From Charina bottae (Eukaryota; Chordata; Lepidosauria; Squamata; Charinaidae), in NCBI GenBank assembly GCA_023362775.1, contig JALMGJ010000008.1, positions 35,390,501-35,454,500 of the forward strand: a stretch of 64,000 nucleotides of DNA, in the 5' to 3' direction. A program made the translations under genes and the position numbers. This document shows positions 56,130 to 64,000 of the stretch, in pieces (position 1 is the first letter of the stretch; each line of letters begins with the position of its first letter). A model generated the notes under the pieces. That model worked only from the letters and a program-made list of their open reading frames with translations. It was not told the DNA's origin and ran no database searches.

Positions 56130-57110
56130 CTTATTGCGTCCGCAGAATGCCATCGGATGGCCCTGTTCAAGATTACTCAATCTCTCTTGGGTAAGGTGGA
56201 GTCAGTCACCCACCTGCAGGGCCATGCAAAGTAGGTTTCTGAGCATCTGCAGGATAAAATCACTCAGATTCCTTCTAAGTTGGACTCTAAGCGTGAAGCA
56301 CAGTCGAGGAATATGCCAGGGGAACGGTCTTGCCTTGTTATCTGGGAACGGTTTGATCCTGTTGGGCCTGAGGAAGTGGACAGGATCCTCCGGACTGTAA
56401 ATGCCACCACATGCCATCTAGACCCGTCCCCTTCCTGGCTGGTAAAATCAGCCAGGGAGGTGACTTGCGGGTGGGTCCAGGCGATGGTTAATACATCCTC
56501 GGGGGAGGGGGTGTTCCCGACTACCTTTAAGGAGGCGCTGCTGCACCCCCTCTTCAAGAAGCCATCCCTGGACCCTACCATCCTGGACAATTTCCTTCCT
56601 GTCTGCCACCTTCCCTTCTTGGGAAAGGTGGTTGAGAAAGTGGTGGCATTGCAACTCCAGAGGATTCTGGATGAAGCGGATTATCTAGACCCCTTTCAGT
56701 CAGGTTTCAGGCCGGGATACGGGACGGAGACTGCATTGGTCGCACTTATGGATGATCTCTGGAGGGAGCAGGATGGAGGCAGTGCATCCATCCTGGCTCT
56801 CTTGGACCTCTCAGTGGCTTTTGATACCATCGACCATGGTATCCTTTTGGGAGGGCTTAGGGAGTTGGGGGTGGGTGGTGTAGTTCTGAGCTGGTTCACC
56901 TCCTTCCTCCAGGGCCGTTCCCAGTCGGTGGTGATAGGAGAGGAGAGATCCGGCCCGCAACCCCTCTTATGTGGGGTGCCTCAGGGTTCGGTTCTCTCTC
57001 CTCTCCTATTTAACATCTAAATGAAACCACTAATTTTATACTTGTATTTTAATTGCAATTTTTATTGTAAGCCACCCAGAGTCCCAGAGATGGGCGGTCA
57101 TATAAATTTA
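56130..57110 (+). mobile_element. L2-type LINE, internally deleted
   Basis: It carries the first two thirds of an L2-like reverse transcriptase, then jumps to the 3' UTR (TAAGCCACCCAGAGTCCCAG, AGATGGGCGGTCATATAA) and a very long A/T repeat tail (57111-57405). The catalytic YADD block and C-terminus are missing. Confidence 0.85.
56280..57020 (+). pseudogene. L2 reverse transcriptase fragment, long open frame
   Basis: 247 in-frame codons but incomplete. Order visible: DPSPSWLVK, GVFPTTFKEALLHPLFKKPS, LDNFLPVCHLPFLGKVVEKV (RT block 0-1), DPFQSGFRPGYGTETALVAL (block 2), SILALLDLSVAFDTIDHGIL (block 3, first catalytic Asp), LGVGGVVLSWFTSFLQGRSQ and CGVPQGSVLSPLLFNI (block 4). The frame then ends in 3' UTR. 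The absent YADD makes it non-functional. Confidence 0.85.
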
Positions 57111-57117
57111 AATAATA

Positions 57118-57148
<31 letters not shown>

Positions 57149-57405
57149 TAAAATAAAATAAAATAAAATAAAATAATAAAATAAAATAAAATAAAATAAA
57201 ATAAAATAAAATAAAATAAAATAAAATAAAATAAAATAAAATAAAATAATAAAATAAAATAATAAAATAATATAAAATAATAAAATAAAATAAAATAAAA
57301 TAATAAAATAAATAAATAAATAAATAAATAAATAAAATAATAAAATAAAATAAAATAAAATAAAATAATAAAATAATAAAATAAAATAAAATAATAAAAT
57401 AAAAT
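57111..57405. repeat. (AAATA)n/(AAAT)n array, L2 tail
   Basis: About 295 bp of AAATA with AAAT and AATA slips, directly continuing the L2 3' end. The long minus-strand frames over it are compositional. Confidence 0.95.
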
Positions 57406-57409
57406 GTCA

Positions 57410-58233
57410 CCAAGCACAAACATGATAAACTATCCTCAAGGAGAATTAGGAAAAGATTTCTTAAAGTACAGGCAACGCAGAATGAATAAAACAAGTGTTT
57501 AAATTAAATACCCATTCGTGCTATGTAAGCAAATGCAGAGTAGAGCCGACCCAAGTGCTGTAGTCCTAAATGAAAAGACTAAACTTTTGATTGAAATTAA
57601 TAGGGCATAAAACACTGCTGCATCAGAAGTTGCATTTATAGCATCTTTTGTACATACAAATGTATAATGTATAAATGAGGAGAGGGCACTTCCACACGAT
57701 CAGTTTTCACAGTGCTACTAAGAATGGGGGTTTTGGTACAAGAATTGTCCTCACTCTTTTCTGGCATCATGTGATAATGTCAGAAGTCAATTAAGAGCAG
57801 GGACAGTGCTTGTTGATATAGTAATTAATACAGTCACAGTACTTTATAATGAAAATGATAATAGCCACCCATAAACCATTCTTGTTCATTGCTCTCTCAC
57901 ATTGCCAAAATGTCTTCCAACTCCGCAGTTGCTGGAAAGGATCAGTTTGACACTACAGAAAAGTATGGAAAATGATTGGATCATGCTTGTTTTTCTCTAC
58001 ACTTCCACCCAAATCAAGCTAAAAGTCCACAATCTATCTGCATAATCACATATATAAACTTGGTTTACTTTTTTTTCCACAGAGCACAATGGATTTTCTA
58101 GATCACAAGAAAGAAATTTTAATGGATCTCATAAATAACACTATTTTCACTCTCTTTGATAACACTATCTTTCACTCTCTAGCTCAGATAATAGAAACCA
58201 ACAAATCTCAGGAATATGGCCCTGCACTCATTT
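57410..58233. other. no feature recognised
   Basis: AT-rich; no motif. Confidence 0.4.
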
Positions 58234-58455
58234 CAGTAAGGTTTTTTTTTTTTTGATTATGTGCAATCAAATCAGTGTCAACTCCTAGCAACCACATAGA
58301 TCTTCTCCAGGATGATCTGTCTCCATCCTGGAACTGCACTTATTGTCTGTAATCAAGTCCATCTATCTTGCTGCTGGTTGCCCTCTTCTCTTTCCTTTCA
58401 TCCTTCCAAACATAATGGACTTCTCAAGGGTCTTTCCATATTGTGTCCAAAATAG
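58234..58455 (-). mobile_element. RTE-type LINE C-terminus and 3' end
   Basis: Minus strand reads KDERKEKRGQPAARWMDLITD (RTE C-terminal block), then a decayed HPGEDLCGC, then GAGTTGACACTGATTTGATTGC and A/T. The same end as at 5.3 kb. Confidence 0.65.
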
Positions 58456-59260
58456 GTTCATTACATTAACAATCTCAGATATGCAGATGATACCACTTTG
58501 ATGGCTGAAAGCGAGGAGGAGCTGAGGAGCCTTATGACGAAGGTGAAAGAAGAAAGTACAAAAGCTGGGTTGCAGTTAAACCTCAAAAAAACCAAGATTA
58601 TGGAAACCAGCTTGATTGATAACTCACAAATAGAGGGAGAAAACGTGGAGGCAGTGACAGACTGTATTTCTAGGCGCAAAGATTACTGCAGATGCTGACT
58701 GCGGCCAGGAAATCGGAAGACGTTTACTTCTTGGGAGGAGAGCAATGACAAATATTGATAAAATAGTTAAGAGCAGAGACATCACACTGAAAACAAAGGT
58801 CCTCATAGTTAAAGCAATGGTATTCCCCGTAGTAACCTATGGCTGCGAGAGCTGGACCATAAGGAAGGCTGAGCAAACGAAGATAGATGTTTTTGAACTG
58901 TGGTGTTGGAGGAAAATCCTGAGAGTGCCTTGGACTGCAAGAAGATCAAACCAGTACATACTCCAGGAAATCAAGCCAGACTGCTCACTTGAGGGAATGA
59001 TATTAAAGGCAAAACTGAAGTACTTTGGCCACATAATGAGAAGACAGGATACCCTGGAGAAGATACTGGTGCTAGGGAAAGTGGAAGGCAAAAGGAAGAG
59101 GGGCCGACCAAGGGCAAGATGGATGGATGATATTCTGGAGGTGACGGACTCGACCTTGGGGGAGCTGGGGGTGGCGACGGCCGACAGGAAACTCTGGCGT
59201 GGGCTGGTCCATGAAGTCACGAAGAGTCGGAAGCAACTGAATGAATAAACAACAAAAATT
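58456..59260 (+). mobile_element. BovB LINE 3' part
   Basis: Begins in the reverse transcriptase just before the catalytic block and runs to the end of the frame and a short AATAAACAACAAAA tail. One frameshift near 58675 separates two open parts. Confidence 0.88.
58460..59248 (+). pseudogene. BovB reverse transcriptase, C-terminal part
   Basis: LRYADDTTLMAESEEELRSL contains the catalytic YADD (58478-58489). LQLNLKKTKIMETSLIDNS follows, then after a frameshift a 167-codon open part: NIDKIVKSRDITLKTKVLIV, VTYGCESWTIRKAEQTKID, LKYFGHIMRRQDTLEKILVL, KGRPRARWMDDI-type block and a final VHEVTKSRKQLNE. This is the standard BovB order (palm, YLG-like region, GHI-RR, GR-R-RW-D, WR..VH.VTKSR). The missing N-terminus and the shift make it dead, although most of the text is well preserved. 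Confidence 0.88.
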
Positions 59261-59264
59261 TGAT

Positions 59265-59995
59265 GCCCTAGGTGACTGCCTTTTCCAGATCATTTGCATT
59301 TTCATCTATCAGAGTAGTGACATCAGCACAGCTCAGGTTACGATGTTTCTTTTTCCTTTTTAAAATCATGCCCATCTTTTTCCAGTCCAGCATCCCTTAA
59401 TATACATCCATCATATACAGTAGGCTGAATAAATAATAAGAACTTATTCCGCCTTTTCTCTTTTCTTTGCCAACCTGGAGCCAGGCTTTTTCACCACGTT
59501 CTATCTGGACTGTGGCTTCTGTATAGGTTTTTGCTTGAGGACAATGAGATGTTCTGGGATTCCCATGTTCCTAAGGACATTCCACAGCTAGACATGGTTG
59601 ACATAATAGAAGGTTCTTCTATAATCAGTGAAGCACATATTGACTTCTTTAAGGTTATTCTCTGAATTTCTCAATTATCCAGCAAGCATCAGCAATGATG
59701 CTTCTTGTTCCTTGGCTTTTTCTAAAGCCAGCTTGAAGATCTGGCATCTCCCTTTCCATGTAGGCTCTAATCTGTATTTGATCCTAAACTTTATTTTGCT
59801 AGCATGTGAAATCAAGATATTGTTCAATAGTTTGCACACTTTGTTAAATCTACTGCACTTTCTTTGGTATTGGTATGTAGACTGCCATCTTCCAAACTGT
59901 TGGCCACTTAAGTTTACATTTTTTTTAATCTTTGGATATAAGCAAACAATTATTATCACTTGTAATTGCTCTGAGGTTTCTAAAGGTGGCCATTA
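59265..59995 (-). mobile_element. RTE-type LINE reverse transcriptase, N-terminal half
   Basis: Minus strand from about 59950 gives broken text in order: DLQAGFRK-type, ADACWIIE, KEVNMCFTDYRRTFYYVNHV (the first catalytic D region, diverged), LWNVLRNMGIPEHLIVLK, and finally CADVTTLIDENANDLEKA, which aligns with the YADD block (YADD changed to CADV). Many stops. It runs opposite to the BovB copy beside it. Confidence 0.65.
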
Positions 59996-60009
59996 ATAAA
60001 AGTCAATTT

Positions 60010-60950
60010 TATTTAAATATTTGAAGGCATGCCCCCTCCTCAATCTACGTATAAGCTTTCTATAGCAAGTGAAATTACAGTTGTGCAGTTTGCTTTTTTA
60101 TTTTTAAACTGGGAATCGTTCCACATAAAAGTAGTGAATAATTTTCTTCAGACACTAGTCTTTATCTTCTGTCTTCTGAGAAAATCAGATCTAATAGCAA
60201 AGCATAAATTGCAATTGACTGAAAAAGAAATCCGTTCTGGTCCCAAGCTATTCTATAGCCAACAAAAGCCTACTGGAATATAAAATACAAGAGCTCCCTT
60301 CAGCCAATTTAGAGATCCACCATGAAATCTAGGATGAAAGAGCTTCATGGAGATTTGTGACACTCTCTAAAAGATAAAAGATGTTGGGGTTTCCCAGTGA
60401 CCCATAAATGCTATTCTTTGTTTCTTTTTTTGTTCTCTACTTCTGAGGCAGCAAAGCCTTTTCGTACTGAAATTACTGAATGCCCAAAGATAGAAATCAC
60501 TTTCTATGAAACTATACGAGTTCATAGGAAAATGGTGAACATATATACTATTGAAAAGTCTAATCCCACCACGTTTTGTGGAAGGACTTCTTCATGGAAA
60601 CTGTTTCAGTAGAGACACCATTGAAACCATATGGCTAAACTGAAACTGTTACCAAATTAGCTTTAAAGGTTGTTTCAATTGTAATTGCCAGGATTAAGAT
60701 TTTGCAGTAAAGCTTTGCACCATTTTTCCATTCAACTTACTTGGTCTACTGCATATCTTCTTCTTTACCTCCATTCTCTGAAAACAGGGACTTATATTAA
60801 AAGATGGGGAAGCCTCTCTTGGTTTGCTTTGCAATTGGTCTGGCCCTTCTAAGTTTTCTTGGAGGCTTCTCAGATACAAAAAAGGAACTGAAGTTGGAAG
60901 GCTCCAGTACATGCAAAATACAAATTTAAAAGCAATATGGGCAGGCCTTG
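60010..60950. other. no gene recognised
   Basis: A frame at 60397-60612 has no motif; otherwise AT-rich. Confidence 0.4.
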
Positions 60951-60980
60951 TAACAGCTCAGGCCTGGAAGAGTTTGTTTC

Positions 60981-61442
60981 CACTCCAGGGCAGCGTGTGC
61001 GTGCGGGGAGGGGAAGAGAGGCTTTTGCCTCCCTGCCAGAACCGAGGGCATTTTCGGGGTCCCCGGAGCCTGCCCTTTTGAAGGGGCAGCACCTCAGTTT
61101 AGGCAGGGAGGCTGCGCGCAAGCAGCGCTCAGCTGTTCTGCGGGGAAAACTTCCACCCCACTCCAGGGCAGCGTGTGCGGGGAGGGGAAGGGAGGTTTTT
61201 GCCTCCCTGCCAGAACCGAGGGCATTTTCGGGGTCCCCGGAGCCTGCCCTTTTGAAGGGGCAGCACCTCAGTTTAGGCAGGGAGGCTGCGCGCAAGCAGC
61301 GCTCAGCTGTTCTGCGGGGAAAACTTCCACCCCACTCCAGGGCAGCGTGTGCGTGCGGGGAGGGGAAGGGAGGTTTTTGCCTCCCTGCCAGAACCGAGGG
61401 CATTTTCGGGGTCCCCGGAGCCTGCCCTTTCAAAGGGGCAGC
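60981..61442. repeat. GC-rich tandem repeat, unit about 178 bp, 2.6 copies
   Basis: Copies begin CACTCCAGGGCAGCGTGTGC at 60981, 61159 and 61333; the middle copy lacks one GTGC. Units are almost identical. The unit carries GAGGGCATTTTCGGGGTCCC and AGCAGCGCTCAGCTGTTCTG. CpGs are largely intact. It forms the left part of a composite that ends with a hAT MITE right end. Confidence 0.9.
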
Positions 61443-61529
61443 GGCAGCAGCAGCAGCAGTGCTGCCCCTTCGAAAGGGCAGACTCCGGGGACCCCGAAAA
61501 TGCCCTCGGGTCCGGCAGGGAGGCAAAAA
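61374..61529. repeat. 69-bp inverted repeat around a (CAG)n loop
   Basis: Arms 61374-61442 and 61461-61529 are reverse complements with few mismatches and no length change; the 18-bp centre is GCAGCAGCAGCAGCAGT-like. The left arm is part of the tandem unit, so an inverted partial unit follows the array. Confidence 0.9.
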
Positions 61530-61639
61530 TCGCGCGTGCAGGCTGCCGGGCTTCCCGACACACAGCTGATTGGCGCGGAGAATTTCCACTCCGGGTGGCC
61601 TGGCAGCGCGCGCGCACGCGATTTTCACCTCCCTGCCAG

Positions 61640-61721
61640 AGCCGAGGGCATTTTCATCAGCGCTTCCGGCTTGTCACGCGACACACTTGGGGGCCCCTGA
61701 CACACAGTTTGGAAAGCCCTG
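61640..61721 (+). mobile_element. right end of hAT-type MITE, copy 7
   Basis: CATCAGCGCTTCCGGCTTGT, CGCGACACACTT and CACAGTTTGGAAAGCCCTG match the right end of copies 1, 3 and 5. The following 8 bp GGTTAAGG would be the TSD, but I cannot find its partner; the left end is replaced by the GC-rich array. Confidence 0.75.
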
Positions 61722-62012
61722 GGTTAAGGCGATGGGCAAGTGCCCATCGTCAAGATGGCTGCCGGAGACGGAGGCTTCCAAACTCCCGCGAGACTGTGTG
61801 AAGCCCGTCCCCGGAGGAAAAAGAGAGGCTGGGCCTAGGTTGCCAGGGGTATGCCCACAGCAACGCACACCATGCCCACTGCCACGCCTGCCCCGCCACA
61901 CTCGCTGCCGTGCCTGCCCCCGCCACGCCCGCCACGCCTGCCTGCGGAAGAGCCACACTCAAGGGGCCAAAGAGCCGCATTTGGCTCGCGAGCCGCCATT
62001 TCCGACCCTTGC
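61722..62012 (-). mobile_element. possible second hAT-type element end
   Basis: On the minus strand the right side begins CAAGGGTCGGAAATGGCGGC, then TCGCGAGCCAAATGCGGCTC, the style of a hAT end. The interior is GC-rich with CACGCC repeats. The other end and TSD were not located. Confidence 0.4.
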
Positions 62013-62014
62013 CC

Positions 62015-62570
62015 TAGGTAGATTTTATTTAGATGCTCTCTACAGCATTTTATAGCCTTTCATATATATTATTGTTGTAGACTTTTCTCTCACTACCATG
62101 CAGATGAGAAGTAGCAGGGATTGATTGACAGGGAGTCCAACATGAAGTAGATTTTCTTTTCACCAATCACATGTCAGTCCATATTAATCTAATTATGTCT
62201 TCAATCCATCTAGCATATATGACTGTGTGACAATTCTCTGTGTGAGTTGCATGCAGCCTTTTAAAGAAATTAAATTCTCAATCTAACAGATTACATGAAT
62301 ATTACATTCAACAGTCAGTTTGTTTTACAGCAAGCTTGTGAAATGGCTCAAGTTAGTTGACAATCTGCCCTGCTGGGCTTCTTCTAATGTAATTTTAATG
62401 CTGGCATTTGTTTATTCACTATATTAAAATGGCATTGTTTCATTACTCTCCCTTATAAATTTTATGTGACTTGCTGATGTCTCTCTTCTGACTTTTCCAG
62501 ATGGGCTCAGAGAATGGCTGACATTAAAAAAAAAAGCTTCTTCAACAGATGGAAGGTGCCTGGTCTTAAC
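62015..62570. other. no feature recognised
   Basis: AT-rich sequence, no motif. Confidence 0.4.
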
Positions 62571-62580
62571 TTGGTGTGGA

Positions 62581-62790
62581 GCCTTGTTGTTTTCCTGCAG
62601 ACGTTTCATTGCTTGGGGTTCTGCATGAAAGTGGATCCTCTGGCAACACTGCAACATGGTGGCATAAATCTCCTGCATTTACTGTTCTCCACCACCCTTA
62701 GAGACAACCATTGTAGCCTGCGCTATTGAAAGATGCAAATTATTTCTGATTTAATATGTTATCTCTAATTTCCACCCTGTCCAAAAGGCC
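62581..62790 (-). mobile_element. PLE end remnant with half a hammerhead
   Basis: Minus strand at 62612-62581 reads GCAATGAAACGTCTGCAGG, then AAAACAACAAGGC, nearly the same as the 12.5-kb PLE. The CTGAAGA box and the left half of stem II are replaced, so the ribozyme motif is destroyed. Sequence up to about 62790 may belong to the same element. Confidence 0.6.
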
Positions 62791-62794
62791 ATAA

Positions 62795-63680
62795 TCTCCA
62801 GAGATGTGGGCATCCTATAACATCTCAACATAATGAGATGATATTGCTCTCAGTATGAATTTGGACTTCTTCCTCTCCCAGGATGGATAGGAATGTGAGT
62901 GTCACAAATGTCTATGAGGTGTCCAAAACAATTTAAACAGAGTAGGTATCAACACAACCAACTATGAAAGCTCCTGGACCTTGATGTGCTTCAGTCACTG
63001 ACTGCATTAAAGAATCTCAAATAAACAGAGGAAGGTTAGAAAGCCTGAAAGCCATTAAGAGAAATATCTAGAGGGATCTCTGATTCTTGTGGGTGCCATG
63101 TTGCCTACTTCTACACTATAATTCAGGGTTATGGATCATACCAAAAAACCCTCTCATCTGAAATTTAATTTGAGCATTTCAGTTTGTTTTTCCCTGTTAA
63201 TTTGTTTGTTTAGTAAGGAGGCCCATGTCTTTTTCCCCAAAGCCACATTTGATGGTACACTCAGAGGCCTCACAAATACTTCCACCTGCCTCCCTGTTCT
63301 TAATGAGTGCACATGTGCCTTGACAATTCACTGAGTGAGAGAGAGGAACAAGCATGTACAGAGATGAGCATTTCTTTTCAGCGAGGAACTGCACTTTATT
63401 TTTTTAAAACATTCTGACAATTCCTCAGGCCATAACTAGTGACACAGTGATGTCACTAGGGGAGAGCAGAATGCCTGGTTTTATTATCTGGGAGGAAATT
63501 TGGGAGGTAATGCATCTATTTTGCACCATTTAGGGACAAAACAGAAGATTGTATTCCAAAAAACAGTGATTTTTGCACCAAATTTTAGCTGGGTCTTGGG
63601 ACCATAAAATAAAGGCTGGGTTGAATGTACTCAGGTATATTGTAACCGTGTATGGATATGTGGGGAAGAGGAATGGGAGT
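62795..63680. other. no feature recognised
   Basis: AT-rich, no motif. Confidence 0.4.
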
Positions 63681-63689
63681 TAAAAGGCA

Positions 63690-63885
63690 AATATAGTTCA
63701 ATATAAATAAGTTAAAATGATACACGTGGGGATAACAAGGTCTGCGTTAGCGGTAGCTGATCAGGAAAAGGATTTTGTTGTTTATCCTATGATCACATTT
63801 GGAATCCTGTGCATAGGTGTGATCTCCACAGCTAATCAAGGATATTGTAGAGCTGGGGGAGAAAAGCTCAATGAAGCAGGACATG
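63690..63885 (+). repeat. possible decayed LINE-like repeat
   Basis: CTGCGTTAGCGGTAGCTGAT and AAGGATATTGTAGAGCTGGG recall a reading common in reptile LINE-derived repeats, but the match is from memory and short. Confidence 0.3.
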
Positions 63886-64000
63886 ATATAGACATATAAA
63901 AGTATACACAATTAGAACAAATTAAATATGGATATAATTCTTCCCTCTCCCACCCCAAGGAACCTGAATAGTGGGAGAAGCAGGACAGATTAAAAAAACC

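Noticed and set aside
57049..57494. 124-128 codon frames rich in F, Y, I and L on the minus strand
   Set aside because: Translation of the (AAATA)n tail.
60870..61628. Open frames of 210-252 codons on both strands
   Set aside because: They arise from the GC-rich tandem and inverted repeat; the frames repeat the same text with the DNA unit and have no domain.
62514..62729. 71-codon frame starting MADIKKKSFFNRWK
   Set aside because: It runs antisense through a PLE end remnant.
1..64000. A bacterial- or phage-type gene system
   Set aside because: No long dense coding, no operon layout, and abundant vertebrate repeats throughout.

Overview
This window is vertebrate nuclear DNA, almost certainly from a squamate reptile (lizard or snake; I cannot place it more finely). 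The evidence is the repeat content: tRNA-headed SINEs of the Sauria type, 5S-rRNA-derived SINEs, BovB/RTE, L2, CR1 and R4 LINEs, Penelope-like elements (PLEs), an L1-mobilised short family and GC-rich hAT MITEs. There is no operon, ribosome-binding site, CRISPR array or rRNA operon, and open frames outside repeats are short and unconvincing.

Only one host coding segment is supported: a 211-bp exon on the minus strand at 13426-13636, with a good acceptor and donor. I recognise it as CCSER1 (FAM190A). The rest of the window reads as intron of that very large gene, loaded with transposable elements (TEs).

Layout: 0-7 kb holds LINE tails and a 5S SINE. 7.05-9.14 kb is a complete 'half-L1' insertion carrying a hAT MITE. 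10-13.3 kb has an R4 tail, a PLE end with a hammerhead-ribozyme motif, and a 202-bp palindrome with two opposed hammerhead-like cores, 110 bp from the exon. 14.6-22.8 kb has SINEs, a BovB chimera, a PLE, a hAT MITE and a foldback element. 23.7-26.2 kb is a decayed Gypsy element with a SCAN-like Gag and integrase upstream of reverse transcriptase (the Gmr1 order). 26.9-29.6 kb has a SINE, long (TTTTA)n and L2 tails. 31.1-33.4 kb is a rearranged LINE with a 409-codon open frame and target-site duplication (TSD). 37.9-39.8 kb is the second half-L1. 40.6-41.8 kb has a hAT MITE and an L2 pseudogene hit by a BovB tail. 48-49 kb is a SINE with a PLE nested in it, both with TSDs. 51.5-57.4 kb has an LTR-like piece, hAT, R4 and L2 copies. 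58.2-60 kb interlocks two RTE fragments. 61-62 kb is a GC-rich tandem and inverted hAT-derived block.

The TEs form three recent, partly interacting sets: L1 machinery moving an ORF2-less family, a GC-rich hAT MITE family with 8-bp TSDs (five complete copies, one cut copy and one composite), and PLEs ending in ribozyme motifs. All alignments were done by eye; identities and family names need a database search.
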